Shown: piece after piece, positions 1 through 14,800 of the stretch
Position numbering within the stretch: the first letter of the stretch is position 1
Layout: each line of letters begins with the position of its first letter
Assembly: GCF_901709675.1 (NCBI RefSeq)
Contig: NC_051105.1
Location: 6,873,104-6,937,103, forward strand
Direction: 5' to 3'
DNA from: Syngnathus acus
Taxonomy: Eukaryota; Chordata; Actinopteri; Syngnathiformes; Syngnathidae
DNA: 64,000 bases
The notes under the pieces: model-generated
The model's database searches: none
Seen by the model: only the letters and a program-made list of their open reading frames with translations
Told to the model about the DNA's origin: nothing
Made by a program: the position numbers and the translations under genes

Positions 1-2395
1 CAGCCATGATCTCACACGCTGCTTGCAGATTGATTGTTCAACGAGAATAAATAACAATAATCGTCCACATATATTAAGATGTCAGGGCCCATCTCATCGG
101 ACCCAAATCTTTTTGTGTAGACACTAATCAAGAGGGGGTGATGTGTACTGATACGACAAGTAAGAAAAGATGACAGCTCACTATTCATCTTGGCACTTTG
201 TGCTCTGCCTTCCTGATGAGGACAATCAAGTTTGGATTCATGTCATTAATAAAACCTAATAGAAGTGACAGTTCAAATCCCACATTGTTTGGGCCAAGGC
301 TTCAAATGTGAGGGAAGATAATTTATTGCTCTTTTGCTGTGCATACTGAATTTGAAAATAAGGTGTGAAAAAAATATGACGTAAAACGTCACGTTAATAA
401 CTGGGTGAAAAAAGTATACATTTTTGTTTGCGCTTAAATGTGTACAGTTGTGGAGGCGGGTGGCACTGAACAAGAAGAAAGAAAAAAAAAACATTCAGTA
501 TTTTTTTGGGCATTCATTGCACATTGGACCCAGAACCTCTCAACTGTGAGGCAGGAAATCTAAAACCAGTTGAAAAGTCTTAAGTGGACCAAAGAGAAAG
601 TTGATTTTAAAAAATAATAGAGGGGGTAAAAAGAAAAGTTTTTTAAAAACAGGGAGTTAAAACAAGATTCCGTCCAAGGCTCGCTTCTTTGATGCTGGCT
701 GTGGCTGATTAGTTAGTGATGGGGCTGTCTTCCACTCCATCTTTTATGATGGGGAGCTTAATGGAGGTGCTGTGCCCTAGCTCCTACAACATCCTCCTCC
801 TCTCGCTGTCAAATATGCACAACTTGACGAATTCGCCCCAAAAACTTCTGCAAGCTTCATCCTCCTCTGGCAGTAAGGAAACACAAAGCCATCCAAAAAT
901 CACACGCATCAAGTTTGCGCGCTAACATAAGCACACCTCCGCTGTGTTTGTCGTCATGCAACAACACCTCCATCTATTATAGATTACAGGGAAGACGGAG
1001 AGTGACAAAAGGTTCAGAGAGGGAAACTCTTTTGTTTCCTCCGTGAAGAAGTAGGGAGTCGTCTGACAAGCGTGTTTCACATCTCTCTTCCCACCAGCCG
1101 ACGCTATCTGGGGCGCCATCGACGTGTACAGTTCCGGAGCGCATGTGAGACTTTATTGGGAAAGGCTACAAAAAAATGAGATTAATTTGAAGAGATTCGC
1201 TTGTAGCAGTTGTGCTCGGATAAAGGCATTAATGTGGTCGCTGTTTAGCAGCCAGACATAAGGGCCTTTCCAGTAGACGCACAAAGAAGGACTTCTTCCG
1301 AGCGGGTGACGGCACAGCTCGAGTGATAGGGTGAGGAGGTCGAGTCGGGTGGGAGGTGCGGTGACGAGCCATAAAGCTGTCTTTGTGTCTGATCCATCAA
1401 GCCCGGGGGTTGACTACTTATGTGATAATTATCATGAGGCGTCGTCCACCGACAGCCACGCTATGGTGTTACTTGACCCGATGTCCTGCCTCCTTTCTGC
1501 CTCCCCCACTTTGTCATCTCCATTAGACAATCGACCGACCGAACGATCTGAGTTGCCGATGGCACGGTTGCTCGCGCTAATGTACTCAGGAAAAACCATA
1601 ACTGGCAAAATTTTGCAATGGTTTCCCGACCGCAAAGCTACAAAACAGGGAAACTAAAGGGGTCAAAATTAATCGATTAATCGACAACAAATTGATTGTG
1701 GCAAAAATTGCCTCATTTTTTAATAATCAAGAAATAGTTGAGAATTATGTTTTGAACTAAACATGCTAAAGTGATGTTCAGCTGTTTTTTAATGATGCAA
1801 ACAATGTTCATTAACAGTAATCGGGGAAAAACTTTTTTCATACGCTTTAATGCAAATAAAATTGTATCCGATCATTTGATTGACGAACCGATAAAATAAC
1901 CGATTCTAAAAACATTGTGACATCTCAAAGTGAAACCTTGCCTACTTGCGGTTCACTTTTCAAAAAAGAACCCGTTAAAATTTATGTGGAACCGATCTTT
2001 AGCTGTTTGCTTCAAAATGCACTTATGCACAATTTCTGTGGCTTTTTTGTAATGCGTAGACATGACACAACCAAAGTCACGGCAAAAAGGAAAGTAGTAA
2101 TTGGTTTCGTATATCGACTGTTCTAATCGTTTGTCAAGGAGGAGACTGTCCACAGTGTAGACACCTGTTACACTCACTCGCACCGTTTAAAGCTATTCAC
2201 ATTATCAGCGACTGCTTTTAATGTTGTTCGCCAAAGCGACACAAATGCATCAGTGGGAGGTCTGTGGAGGTTGAATAAGCCCTTTTTAGTGAGTTAATGA
2301 GCTTAGTGACAGAGGCTGATCAGCGATCCGGCCCACATGTGCGATGTACATCTGCTCACTTTGAAAATGCAATCTGAATCCCTGACTTCACTCAC
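1..2395 (-). other. Partial igsf3 intron 3
   Basis: No Ig-like or other conserved coding frame is seen here on either strand. The next igsf3 exon (Ig3) must lie further left. A repeat rich in ATCGATTAAT words sits at about 1664-1910. The rest shows no recognisable structure. Confidence 0.7.
1664..1910. repeat. Degenerate interspersed repeat rich in ATTAATCGATTAATCGA words (hAT-like MITE type)
   Basis: It begins with a GTCAAAATTAATCGATTAAT-type end and later has an ACCGATAAAATAACCGATT segment. The style is that of common fish MITEs with ATCGATTAA-rich termini. Related-looking but more diverged sequence occurs at 8585-8945 and 33535-33845. The boundaries are approximate, no target-site duplication is certain, and the class is inferred. 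Confidence 0.5.
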
Positions 2396-2815
2396 CGGTG
2401 GGCTGAATTCGGAGCGGGGTCTTGTCGCTCTGTTTGCGGGTCATCGCAAACCAGCTGCCGTCCGCGTCCTGGATCCACTCGGCAGCTTGGCAGTAGAGCA
2501 GGCCTTGATCCACCGGCTGCAGCTTGTGGATGGTCAGTCGGTAGGATGTGGCGCTGGTTTTGTCTAGTCTGAGGTCCCCCGCCGCCATCCTCTGGCGGTA
2601 CGGACCCCCGGACCGCAGAACAAAGTCCTTCGACAGGGTGAGCAGCTCCTGAGGCGGGGCCGATGCGTCATCGGGCGCTTTCAGGTACCAGCCCACTGAC
2701 AAGTGAGTGTGTTGCATCGTGGTCCGGGAAACTTCACAGGTCAGTTGGAGCGTATCTCCTTCCACTTTGGACAGAGTCTGGGCTGGAGCTGATACTGTCA
2801 GTGAGTCAGCAATAA
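2396..2815 (-). CDS. igsf3: igsf3 coding exon 3: second Ig-V domain with EWI motif
   Basis: 420 nt, phase 1 at both ends, acceptor TGCAG and donor GTGAGT. It encodes Ig2: LTCEVS (first Cys), LSVGWYLKAP (Trp), DQGLLYCQAAEWIQD (second Cys followed by the family-defining Glu-Trp-Ile). It is the same length to the base as the Ig2 exon of the neighbouring CD101-like gene (56640-57059) and aligns along its whole length, so the two exons are paralogous. Confidence 0.95.
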
Positions 2816-5800
2816 CTGCAAGGAGAAAATGAAAATCTCAATCAGAGGTGGGGGAAAATGTCATATGGATAAGATGAACAGAATGCATCTAATGAATGAG
2901 CTGACAATTAGGAATCTGGCTCAGTGATGGAATAGAGAGTTAGAGGAGAAAAAATCAAAGAAAACAGTGCAATGCTATCCATTAGCCATCTATTGATTAT
3001 TTTCTATATGACTTGCTGCAGCCCGATACAAATATTTTTCTTTGATTGTATTTTTTTTCTGTGTTCCTGTTTTCTCTTGAGCAGGTTCCTGGCCCAACCA
3101 AGGGTTAGCGCATATACAATGTGCAAATCCATTTAAGGGGAATGCACAGGGAGGAAGTGTTTAACGTCAAAATAAATGTGCTGTAGAGGCCATTTCGGGT
3201 TAGAATGATCCATTATTTTAAGTGTTCTGTCTCAGTCCATAAAGAAACAGCAGGTTGCTGTGAAACGTGCAGGACCGCCTTGACTACAGCAGACAATTTG
3301 GGTTTATGTCTCCTCGTAGTGAAAATAAATAGACATATAGATATAAGCTAAAAGTGCCTCCTAATCTGATTTGCAAGCAAGCGGAGGAAGGAAAATATTT
3401 TTCTCTCTCTGACACTAGCATCACCAGTATCCTTTTGTATGTTCAACTAACATGCTATAGTGTGCTGACACATCACCGCAGCACAGCCCTCCAGAGAATT
3501 GCATGAATATACAAATAAGCATACAGTAGAAGGTCACGGAAATAAAAAAAATCAGTGTATGCTGAAGGACATAGAGAAAGAATGCTTCACAATCGTGAGG
3601 TGAAATGTCTTCGTTTGTTATGCACATATTGTGTGCCTTGGAATATTCTCAATGCACATTACATTAAGACAGCGTGACATCAAGTTAATTGAGCAAATGA
3701 TGCGTGCGGTGGATCTCACCAGAGCTCAAGATACAGTACGCTGTAATTTGTGCTTAAAATAAACGCTTCCACGTCACCGTGATGCTTCGTTGGCATGGAA
3801 TAATGTGAAATTGTCTTTTTGTTATTGGCATGGAAACCACACACCAATTCTATGGACGAGCTGCTCGGCTGAAGCGCCAAAAACTCAAATTGAATCGGGG
3901 TGCCTAGATTGTTTATTTTCTCAACTGCAGAAAGTACACGGAATATGTCAAATACTTTTTTTTTTTTTTACACAACCCAGAACGTTGAGCGGCATTCTAA
4001 TGCACTTTCTCGAGTGAGGGGCCAGTAATTTACATGGCTGTCAACCTTGTCAGTCGTTTAGCATTTTATGATAGATGTACGTTATAGTCCATTAAGCTGA
4101 ACACTAATAAAATATACAGATGTAATCTATTTTGGCAGCCTTTTTCTGTACTATGGAAATTTGACTTTTTAATTGATTATATGACATATTGATATGAGGT
4201 ATTGGATTTCTCCATGTTTGGTCACATGTCCATACGCTACAAAGTGAACTGCTGTCTTCATGAATTCCAACAGTTTTGTTTTTTCGACGCATTTAGTGAT
4301 CAATTGCCTCATAAGTATTAGTGTTTACTTGTGGAGAGGCAGCCATGTGAAGAGATTCTATTCCATACTTAAATGACACCCGCAATACGATTTTCCAAAA
4401 TATTTCAAGACTGATAGATGCAAGAGCGCAACCATTAATACATATAACTGGGCTCATGTTGATTGCGTGTAAAAAATAGGAGCTACCGTGATAGCAGGGC
4501 CCGCCAGAAAGAGGCAAAGCAAAACTAGGCCAAAGTCAGACAGATCACAGAGAAGAAGATCGACAAGAGGGGGGTGAATAAAATACTGTGGTTAGCTCAA
4601 GTGAGAAATGCTGCTAAAATAGACGTCGCAGGAAAACAAAGTGGCCAATAAGGGAGGGTCAAAGTCAGCAGGCCTCTAATGAGGTGCTACATTCTGCTGC
4701 TACTGTATACCCGCATGTGAAGGAGCAATTTGCTGCACTTCTTTGACTCGGTACAATCTTCGCATTCACTTCTCGCTCACCTCAAGTGAGTTATTATGGC
4801 AATATTAGGCATGGGTGCAATAAAGCTTTTCTGCTGATATATGCCTTTGTTGTTTGTATGATACAATTACTAATATGGGACCGTAAGTAGGCCGTTGCCT
4901 GTGTTTATAGTGAGAGGTTCTGTTTATAATGCATTCTGATTGGGCAACCTCACTCTCTTAATGGGTCTTACCGCTGGGCAAGCGGATTTCACTGGAACCG
5001 TATTGACATGATTTAATCCTGTTGTTGTCCCGCAAATTAGTGTCTTCCAAATTAGGGACCCCGAGCAATAAAGGGTACCAAAAATCCGAAAATAAGTGAG
5101 TGAGATAGGATTAGGTTTTTAATCACTTTTTTTGGGGGGTGCGTGGGGGTTAGTTAGCCAGATTAGGACAGATTAGAACATAATGGTAATTTTTGATTTA
5201 TTGGATCGGCACAAAATGATGAAAGATAAACCAAAAAAATATCAAACAGTGGCATTTAAAGGAAAGATTTGGCAAACTATATTTTTATAATTTTAGTTTA
5301 GTTTTAGTTTTTTAGTATTAAAACAAAATACTAACATGAAAATATCTATTAAAAAAAAACTACAGTAAAAATAACTTGATCTACGGAAAGTGTTACATTT
5401 GGGAAAAAAAAAACCAGTTTATCCCTTTGCCCTATCATTTGATATTTCTATAAATCATTGACAATGATTTCATAGGCCTTGGCAGTGGTCTTCACAGATA
5501 ACAGAGAGCCATTGTAGTTTCTAAGGATGTTATAAAATATTTATTACTGAGCGAGTACAGCGGTTCTACTTAAATTGTCAATTGCTGTTCCACGCATGGA
5601 GAACCTGAATGCCTCGCAATCAGAGCCTGAGCGGCAGTCGCACGAGACTGTTACCACAACAACACACCTACACTACAACCTACCATCGCCATAGCAACCC
5701 TCCCACATGATGCTTAGGGCTTCTGAGAACAGCTCAAGCGTCACTGGGATAACCTTGTGCCCCTTCCATCCTTCCAATATCTTTTGTGAACCCCTCTATA

Positions 5801-8800
5801 AGTCCCGTTAGACCGAAAGAATTCAGCGAGTTGATGCTTCACGGCTCATGGCCTCACTTCTTATGGAGACATTTAACATTGGGACAAGTCCTCAGTCCAG
5901 GAGACCAATCAGATTTAGAGACAGATCAGTCAGGGATAGCAGACCAATCAGTGAGCATCACCCAATCTCAACATTTCTGAGGTTGTGGAGATTTTGTAGT
6001 GGCCCCACTGACCTCAATCTGGGAGCGGATTAGGAACAGAATGAAATGGCATTTCTGGGCACAAACACACACGTTATTCTGTCACTTGAGACAACATAGG
6101 AGTGATTTAAACTACCTCAACTTTTGCGGTTAAATTATGTCATAAATAGTGCATGTCAACCTGAAGCATGATTGTTGATCAATCCACACTGAAAACAAAA
6201 TACTCATTACGTTTCGAGTATAATTCCCTTTTTGTATCGAGAAATTACATTGTTCTACTGGTGGTGTCTCCTTTCACTTAAAACTAAGCCAAATGTGATT
6301 TCCTTGTCTTGTAAATGTCTCCTTGAAATACCTCTTCCAAGATGGTTTTTTTTTTTGGGTTGTCTAATACATTCATTTATTCTGGCAACAGTTTATTTTA
6401 TGTAGCAATCTGGATTTATTATTAATTTTTAATTATTCTAGGCAGGTATTATTCAAGAATGAATCGATTAAATGGCTTGAATCAAAACATTGATGATGTC
6501 ATTAAAATGTAAAATAAAATATATATATATATTTAAATTTTACAAAAGAAGGCTGGAGCTGAAAATCAAACTCTGTAGCTCAGACATGCTAATGATTCAG
6601 CTAAGATGTGGCCCACTAAATAAATTGCACATTAAAATTGTATAATACTGGTATTCTTTGCGGATTGGCTGGGTGAACTCATCTGGCTTTGTACTGCCTT
6701 ATAGTGAGTTATGCAGTGCTTTTTGTTTTTTTTATGCTAAATGTGGTTCCTAGCCTTTTAAGGTCCAACTGCAAAAAAAAAAAAAACTTATTGAAGAGGT
6801 TCAGTATTTTCCTCCCTGGATTCCCTTTTTAATATTGAGTTTGACTGATCATCCTTCACATTTTCGGTTTGGTGAGTGAAGGCAAAGAATAAAAAATGTT
6901 TATTATTTTGTCTTTTTGACAAGCACAGAGGCTTTCAGTCCCCCATAACTCTTCCCTCCCAGTCTACCTCATTTAAATTTTTTTCTTTTTGGCTTTAATC
7001 TTCCCTCCTAGCCCATCTTCTCCTTCCGTCAAACCTCTGAAGTGAGCGACGCTCGTCATTGCTCAAGCTGCCCTTTTAAGTCCAAGCATGAGGATGTGCA
7101 AGTAGGAGGGGAGGGAAGACACAAAAACAGTGGAAAAGCAGACTTTGGCAAAGATGAGACGGGTTGAGAAGAGATGATTTATCCAATGTGACCTGTATAT
7201 TCCATGCATCCAAACTTCTTTCCTCACACTTTGTTCAATGCTTTTCTAAAAATTGCATGCGGCGTGTACTCGTTTTTTAGTTTGACATATAAAAATAGAT
7301 TTCTTTTCTGCTCCATCGGTGTACATAACATATTGATGTCAACAAGCAACATAGTAGGCGTCTCATTAGGACATGGTGGCTGCCATGCATAAACCGGCCA
7401 AAATATATATATAGCAGGTACATTTTACAGTTGAACCTCAGAATTTGAATGCCACGTATGATTTTTGTTAGACTTCCCATTATCAGTTTAGACACTAACT
7501 AGCAATACATCCACTGTTGAAGTACTCACTAGTATGTACTTGTATGATCTGGGTCATGACGCAAAAAAGGTTGGGGTATATCTAAGCTGGTATGGGCCGA
7601 GAAGCAAGGTACCTAAATTAGCCTGTGACCTGAGAATCAAGGTACACACCTAACTGATTTTGGAAGTACTGCTAGAAAAGACCCCCTGAGGGTAAACATA
7701 ATTAATGGGGTTCGGTGGTGCAAATGGGTTTTACACCCTTGGAATTAAATTGCTACTTTCTACGTGGCCTGTAAAGTTCAAAAAGATTTTATGATGGTGA
7801 CAGTTGGATCCTATAATGGATCAATTTAAAATATAGGCCTATCCAGCAGGGGGAAATTCTGAATCCGAAGTTGACCAGCGTCTCTGTATTCCAACTTTAT
7901 GTGGCCCTTAACATGGAGTATTAAGCAAGTTTAAATGTTTGATCTCATTTAAAATATCAATGCAAATGACTAATGAGTCTATCTTGGCAAGAGAAGCATT
8001 TCACAGGGGGGCGAGTGCAGCAGATGTTCAGACACAGTTGAAGTAGGTACCGATTTAGGTAGCGTGGCAGCGTGTTAAGTGTCGGCTTGTTGGTGCAACT
8101 CAAATGGCCGTTTGGCAAAGCCAGCAGGGCAATTAATGTTAATTTCTTGGTGAAACAGATAAAAATGCTGCGAGGACGACAGAGCGCAGGGGAGGCCATC
8201 CTCCGCTGCAAATCACCGAGGCAAGATGGCGGCGACTCAAGCGGGTGTATCGGGTCAGGACGCAACATAATTAGGGATGAATACGCCAACGGCTTCTCCT
8301 ACACCTGTCACCGACATCCTCGTTATCCATCGTGCTTCAAACTCTCCATCTTTGAGATTGCTGTCGAGTCGCTCGACTGGCCGATGAGGAGGTACAATGG
8401 GGAGATAGTATAATTGGGGTTTAAATGGGAGGACAAATGTGAGGAGCAAAACAAATTTTGTCAAACTCAAGGCGTTGAGCTAACACAAGCAGAAAATAAT
8501 GTCGGATTACAGCGAACATCCCGTTTTTTGTCGGAGATACGTTCCAGACCACCCATCTGTTTGATCCTTCTCACATATTTTAGACTAGGGCAACAGCTAA
8601 CGATTTCTTAAATAATTGATTAATTTATTCATGATTTCAAATTGACGGTGCAGAAAACACAAACAAATTAAAAGATTCAGTTACTGGTTGATCTGTAATG
8701 TTTTCGTAAAATAGGCAAAATGTTGATCATTATTTTCCAAAGCAAAAACAGCTACTTGGAAATGTTTTATTTTGGTTCAACACAAATATAATTAGTCTGC

Positions 8801-11800
8801 TTTCATGGAGACTGACAGAAATTTGAGACTTGTTATTGTAGAGAGGGTGAAATTCAGAGGACCTGAACTATTAAAATGACTAGATTACGATTTCTTTTTT
8901 GATGACTAATCATTTGCCGACTAACCGACACATTTAATTATTTTAAAAGATATTTTAAAATGCTTTAGGAAGATTATAGTCTAGTGCACTCACATGCCTT
9001 TAAGATGCATTTAGTGCTGTAAATGCTATAAAAACATGGCTGTGGACTATTTAAATAAGGTATTTTTATATTGTGGTTTTCAAATATTGTGAGGATTATC
9101 TGGAACGCAAGCCCTGCAATGGATGGGGTATATTGTATTCTCTTTGTAGCCTTATGCCAAGATATTTCCTCACAAAATAACAAATCCAACAGGTCATCAA
9201 TCCAAACACCAACTTTGACAAACGAGTTGTAAGCCTAATAAAGACCCATGCCAAATGAGAACTCAGCAGCAGGGAAGAGAGGGGGTGATGGGTAGGGTCA
9301 GGGGGTTTTCGTGTCAAAAAGTTGGAGGCTGCAGTGTGCGATCGAGGGCCTCGGCAGGGGTTCCATCCATAATACAACACACGAGCATGATCAGAGGAGC
9401 CCGAGCAACTTAGTAGAACCTAGATGAAGCGCATCGCTTCATGGCTTTCACTGCTTTTAAGTGTCCTTCTCAAATCTTGTGTCACACAATTATCAGACAC
9501 GGCCTCAAAAGCATGCAGCCCATGTAATATTTTAATGCAATCCAGTGTAGCCATATTATGTATCGTGTATGATTGGTGGGCGCTGCTGCCAAAATGCTGC
9601 GTGTGATATTCTCTTGTGAATTTATGATGCTCTCTTTCCAGCGTCTTTCCGGCAAAATGCCAGCATCCATCAAAGCTACTGGTCCAGAAAGGAGAAGTTA
9701 CACTATATTCTATTGTAAATCAATGCTGGTTTTACTCAGCAGGCCTTTCGGAATTTGTTGACATTTTCTCGCACTCATTTTATTTTTAATGACGTACTTA
9801 GTATGTCGCGCAGATGTAAATCCAAGTCGGGCTGTTCTTGAACAAAGTGGTTTAAGCTTTCCCAAACAAATAAGTTAATTGCTTTCTAATGTTCATAATT
9901 CATATCAGTGATTTTAGTGAAGTGTAGGGGGGGGAAAAAAACAATGAGGCCATTAATAACCCTTGCATATAATTGGGTCAACAGTGAATGTGTAGAGAAC
10001 CACAACAGCGGATTTATTAGCTTGCTCACGGATGTGCACAAACACCGTTCAAACATTCAATGTTGACATTGCCGATTTCTTTTGAGGCAGTAAAGAGCTT
10101 CATATTGCTGAAATTATTTGAGCAGAGGAAGTCGGGTGAGAAATATGCTACACCATAAGTAGCAGTGACTTCTCAGCTCAGTTTATGGAAATCAAAGGCT
10201 TCTTTCTACAATATTGCAATAACAATGCATTAACACTTTGCCTATAAAGACCTCGGGCTGTGGAAGGAAATATTCCGTAATGCCAACTTGGCCAATTTGG
10301 ACGTTTTATAAGCCAAACGTCCCAAATGAAAACAAATGGATTCCCGACTCCGCTTAACAGATGAGGCGCTGTGAGCTAAAAGTCTTGTACGCATGAAGCA
10401 AAGTCTGATTAATGAGGTCTCGGAACATATCTAATATTTGGCAAATGTGAAGCCAGATGAAATCCCAAAAAGTGGTAGGATATGAGCGATCATACAGAAG
10501 CTGTTATGAGATTTTCAGTTAGAAGGTGGGAGGTCTATCACTAATGGAACAGCGCTGAGGTGGGAGGGGTGGTGGGGGTTGGTTGAGTCCCGTGCAACAG
10601 CTCAGAGGTCGATGAGGAAAAGGAAGGAGGATTTTTCATTTAATAAAAAGGGGTCTCGCTAGCTTTCTTTCTGGTGTCACCAAAGAGTCATCCCTCTTTA
10701 GGCTCTGTCCCATTTTCTCCTCACTGGAGCTTTCTTTGTCTGTCTGCGCACCCCCGCCTCGTCCCCTGTACCCTTCCTTTCCTCGCCTACTAGCTTGTCT
10801 GCACCCAATTATCAGATATTTCTTTGTCTACTTCCTCCATCAGCGTGTCCTCTTAAAAGACTTTCTTCGAACACAGCGTGAGAAGTTTTTATTGAATTCC
10901 AGGACACTCACTAACTAATCGTTTAATGCCTCCTTGATTCTTTTTTATTAGGGGCGAGTCATAAGACTTGCAAAGAAAGTAACATCTGTATAGGAAGGAA
11001 ACACAACGCTCGACCTCCTGTGGCTATTCCAGCTCATTATACCTGCAGATGTATAGCAGGAAAGGTGCGTCACAACCTAGCAGGTGACCCCCTCCCACCC
11101 AAACACACAATGCTTTCATGTCCAAAAATTCAGCAACCCATTGTGTTGTGTAGTATGTATGACTGATGCAGTGCTTTGAAATTGAGAATGTTTACTTTTA
11201 AATGGAAATGACTAATACAATAATATTCCATACTGAAGTATTTGAGGGGGTCTCAGGTCTAAAGTCAATTGAATATGCCAGAGAAATAGTAAATGGACTG
11301 TTCTTGTGATCAAGTACTGTTCCAATTGAAAGTATATATCAAGAATGCACTGATTACCCCGATTGTTGTTCTTGCTATCTTGAATCAAGAATGCATCGAT
11401 TGGCCTGGCTAGGAAAATATCCCAAGGTGCATTTTTTGCTGCTCTTGCGGAAATGTGTTAGACTCCGGGGTGGGGGGGTTAACAAGTACACAGCCGTTCC
11501 AAAGTCCACTTGAACTGAAATCTTTACAGGGTCTTAGCTCAACCTCGAAAATAACTGTTTTCTCCCATCCGGGGTTGTCTACAAGTCAGTATTCGTTAAA
11601 GATGTGTCAGATCTCTCGGTTAGCATTTTCCATTTAATAATCAAACACTTGACTGTGGGCACAGCTTGCATCTTCAGCACTCAAGTGCTCTTTATTGGAC
11701 TCCTCTGATCACATCTTATCTGCTGTCCTTCTGATTCTCATCAGTAAGATTTTTTTTTTTTTATCTATTAGCTTCACGCAGGGTCTACCATCATGCCCAG

Positions 11801-14800
11801 AAAGATACCTTTACCTCAGTCCAGTTTCCAAAAATGTCATGTATGTCCAAAAAGTGCTATGTCAAGGGCTCAGTCACTTTACCTAAAATAAGAAGCCAAA
11901 TAATCAGCCCTTTGACTTGTTGACAGACTTTTCCCTCCAGGCGACAATGTGAATCATTTGAACCGACACTAAGCGCCTCTTCTGAAATATAGCTTGTCTT
12001 CCTCTTCAAATAAACAGTGGCACACCAAGAATGAGAAGACAAAATGCCGCATATCCTCCAATGTTATCCATTGTTTACAGTGTCACATTCCTTTTTTGTC
12101 AAATTCTTTGGTGGGTTGATTTTCATTGCGTTGCCATGATGTCGTACGTTTTAGGTCGCTGATGCAGCTATCACCATCCCGCCTACACGCCTCATATTTA
12201 AATGCAGAAAAGAAATCAAGATTCTCCACTCTAATTCCTATTGTGTCAAGATGAACTGCGCAGCGGCGGAAACGTGACACCTCAAATATGTGTGTTGTTA
12301 GATCCTTGATAAAAATGCGCTAGCATTTGAGGTTTCTGGCAGTCTTCATTACACAGTCACTATTTTTAGCTTTTAAATGCTTCAAGTCAGATCAGATGGG
12401 AATAGATCAGCAGGCTTGTTCACCAAGAAGTGAAATTATTAGTCGTTATGCTTGTTGATATAGTACTTAACAAAGCCGGTGTAATAGCCCCAAGAACTTC
12501 TACGCACATGCGGGTTTATCCAGCATAGCGTAACTGCATAATTGTTATTTGCGTATATGTGAGGGGCTTATGCTTTCCTCATTAATGTAATACAGATTGA
12601 TTCCATAGGTGGCCTGATGGTAAGCCCACTAAGCGCTTCAACGGCCACATTGGCTTTGTATTGTGCCAGGTAATCCCATGGAGATATACTGCCTGATGGC
12701 AGTCTTAAATTTTGTAGCCTTGTGAGGCTGCCAATGAAGATGTGTAAAAGTATTTATAATTTGTTCATAGACTGCAAAACGTTTATTGACGGAACATAGT
12801 AAAGCGATTTTCGGCCGAGAGAAAAATATTGCAGATTTTCTTTTTTTTGTATAGTTTAATAGGAGGTTTTACAAAAAAAAAAAAAAAAAAGAGTCAAGCG
12901 AAGACTTGGCTATATGCCTGGCTTTAAGTGATGCACTCTTCGGTCACCCCACAAGTTTGAGCCAGTTTCATGTCTGAAACCTCGCATAAATCCATTTTTC
13001 TAATTGAACCGCACAATCCGGCGGCGTAACAAAGGCATAAAGTGGGAGAGGAGTGAAATGCACGCTGGGCAAAGAATGAAGCGGTTTGCCTTTTGTTATT
13101 GTAGAGGCTGAATGGTGACGTGGATTTATAAGGCTGAGTGCTGTGATAAGACAGGGATTCGCGGTGAGAAGACTCAACTATGAGACTCTGTTCATACAAA
13201 GGCACAAGAGGAGGATTTAACGAGATGCGTGCACAACACGCACGCACACAGGTATATAAACAATTATGACATTACCTCTAACTGAGGCCCAGCCAGGAAA
13301 TGAGGCTGAGTAAGTGTGTTGGGAAGATGGAGAATAAGTGGAGATTAAATGGTAAGGCATGAGGAAGGGTAGTCTGAAGAGAGGTGGGAGTATGAAAGAC
13401 AAATCTTCCTGAGAGTGTTTGAGACGAGCTGTGTGCAGAGCTATCGTTGACTAAAATCCTTCATAACATCAAAGATTTATTCCCCGTGCCTAAAACATGC
13501 GCAAAATACCCCTCCGTTTAGCATCGCCCGCCCTGTTTTTCCTCCCTGCCATCTTTCCTAGCTGCAACTTTTTTCCATCAGACAGCCGGCACTGACTGTT
13601 TGTCTTCCACGTCCCTGCAGTACCAGAGGTTGCGGGGACACGTGGGATTTGCCAAAGACTGCCAACATCCAAATAAAACCTCACCCTGACATACAGAAAA
13701 GAAAAAAAACAAAAAAAAAACAGACAAATCCCACGACAGCAATTACCTAATCTACCCGAAGGCTTGCACCGATGCGCATGGGTACTCCATGTGCAGTGGT
13801 ATGCTGTGACATTACAAACAGCATTGATCAAGCATATCATGATTCCCACTGCAGACGGGGTGCCGGTATTAAACTCCTAATAGGTTTCATCCCTGCGCCG
13901 CACTGCCTTTCCTCTCCTTGATTTCTTTGCCGGGATCCCGCATCCCTACATCCCTCCCTCCGTACGTCACACCAACCCCAGATGGCAAAGCGCTGTGACC
14001 AATTAAAGACTTCCCGGAGGACAGAACCGGTTATAGTCGCGGCCATCTGACCATTTTCGTGTGCATACGCATGTGTGCGTGTCTGGGTGAGTTAATAAAC
14101 CTTATAAATCATACCGCTGTGTTTTAATCAGTGTACACAGCCTTGTCATTCTGCCAGTTCTACAAACCTCCCCTCTAAATAAAGGGGAAGGTAGCATACA
14201 AGCTACATGCCACCTCCATTTTAAACCAAGACGACAAGGGCAGAACAAAATGATTTCTGATCCCATAAATGGAGGTTATGTGTATCTGTTAGGCTAATCT
14301 GTCAACAGCTGGAAACGAATCGGAGCTGCAGCAAAAAGCACACAGAACTGCACCACTTAGTGGAAAGATGACGAGAAATAGCAAAAGTCAGCGCTACTTG
14401 GTAAGCACAATGGTTAGTCTGAATGCCACATGGTCAAGAGGTCAACCCTCAGCTCAGACCAGGAGCAATCTAGAGATGGAATTGTGTCTGAAAAGGAAAA
14501 AAAACAAAAACAAAGTTGAAAGAAATGGTTCTTTGCTCAGTCAGTCACCCGGCTGCCATCCAGCAAAACAGCAGGTGAGGCAAATGAGCCATTGCCAATC
14601 TGCGCTGCCAGACTTTCTGGGAGGGATAAACAGATCATCACTCCACCCTCACTTGTAAAAACACACCTCTCTTTCTACCATCAACACAAAAGTCAAACAA
14701 GGCAAACAAGTCACTGTTTCAGTAAGTGCCGGCATTAGCCGGCTTCCCAATTCGATTGTTTTCAAATGAGATCATGAGTTAACTGGTGGGAAATGGTGTC

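Noticed and set aside
5786-6033. Overlapping short frames with repeated GACCAATCAG words
   Set aside because: Looks like chance recurrence of a CCAAT-containing decamer. No gene start or promoter context nearby.
13490-13849. 119-codon minus-strand open frame in igsf3 intron 2
   Set aside because: Low-complexity Phe-rich segment from an A/T run, no domain pattern and no plausible splice partners.
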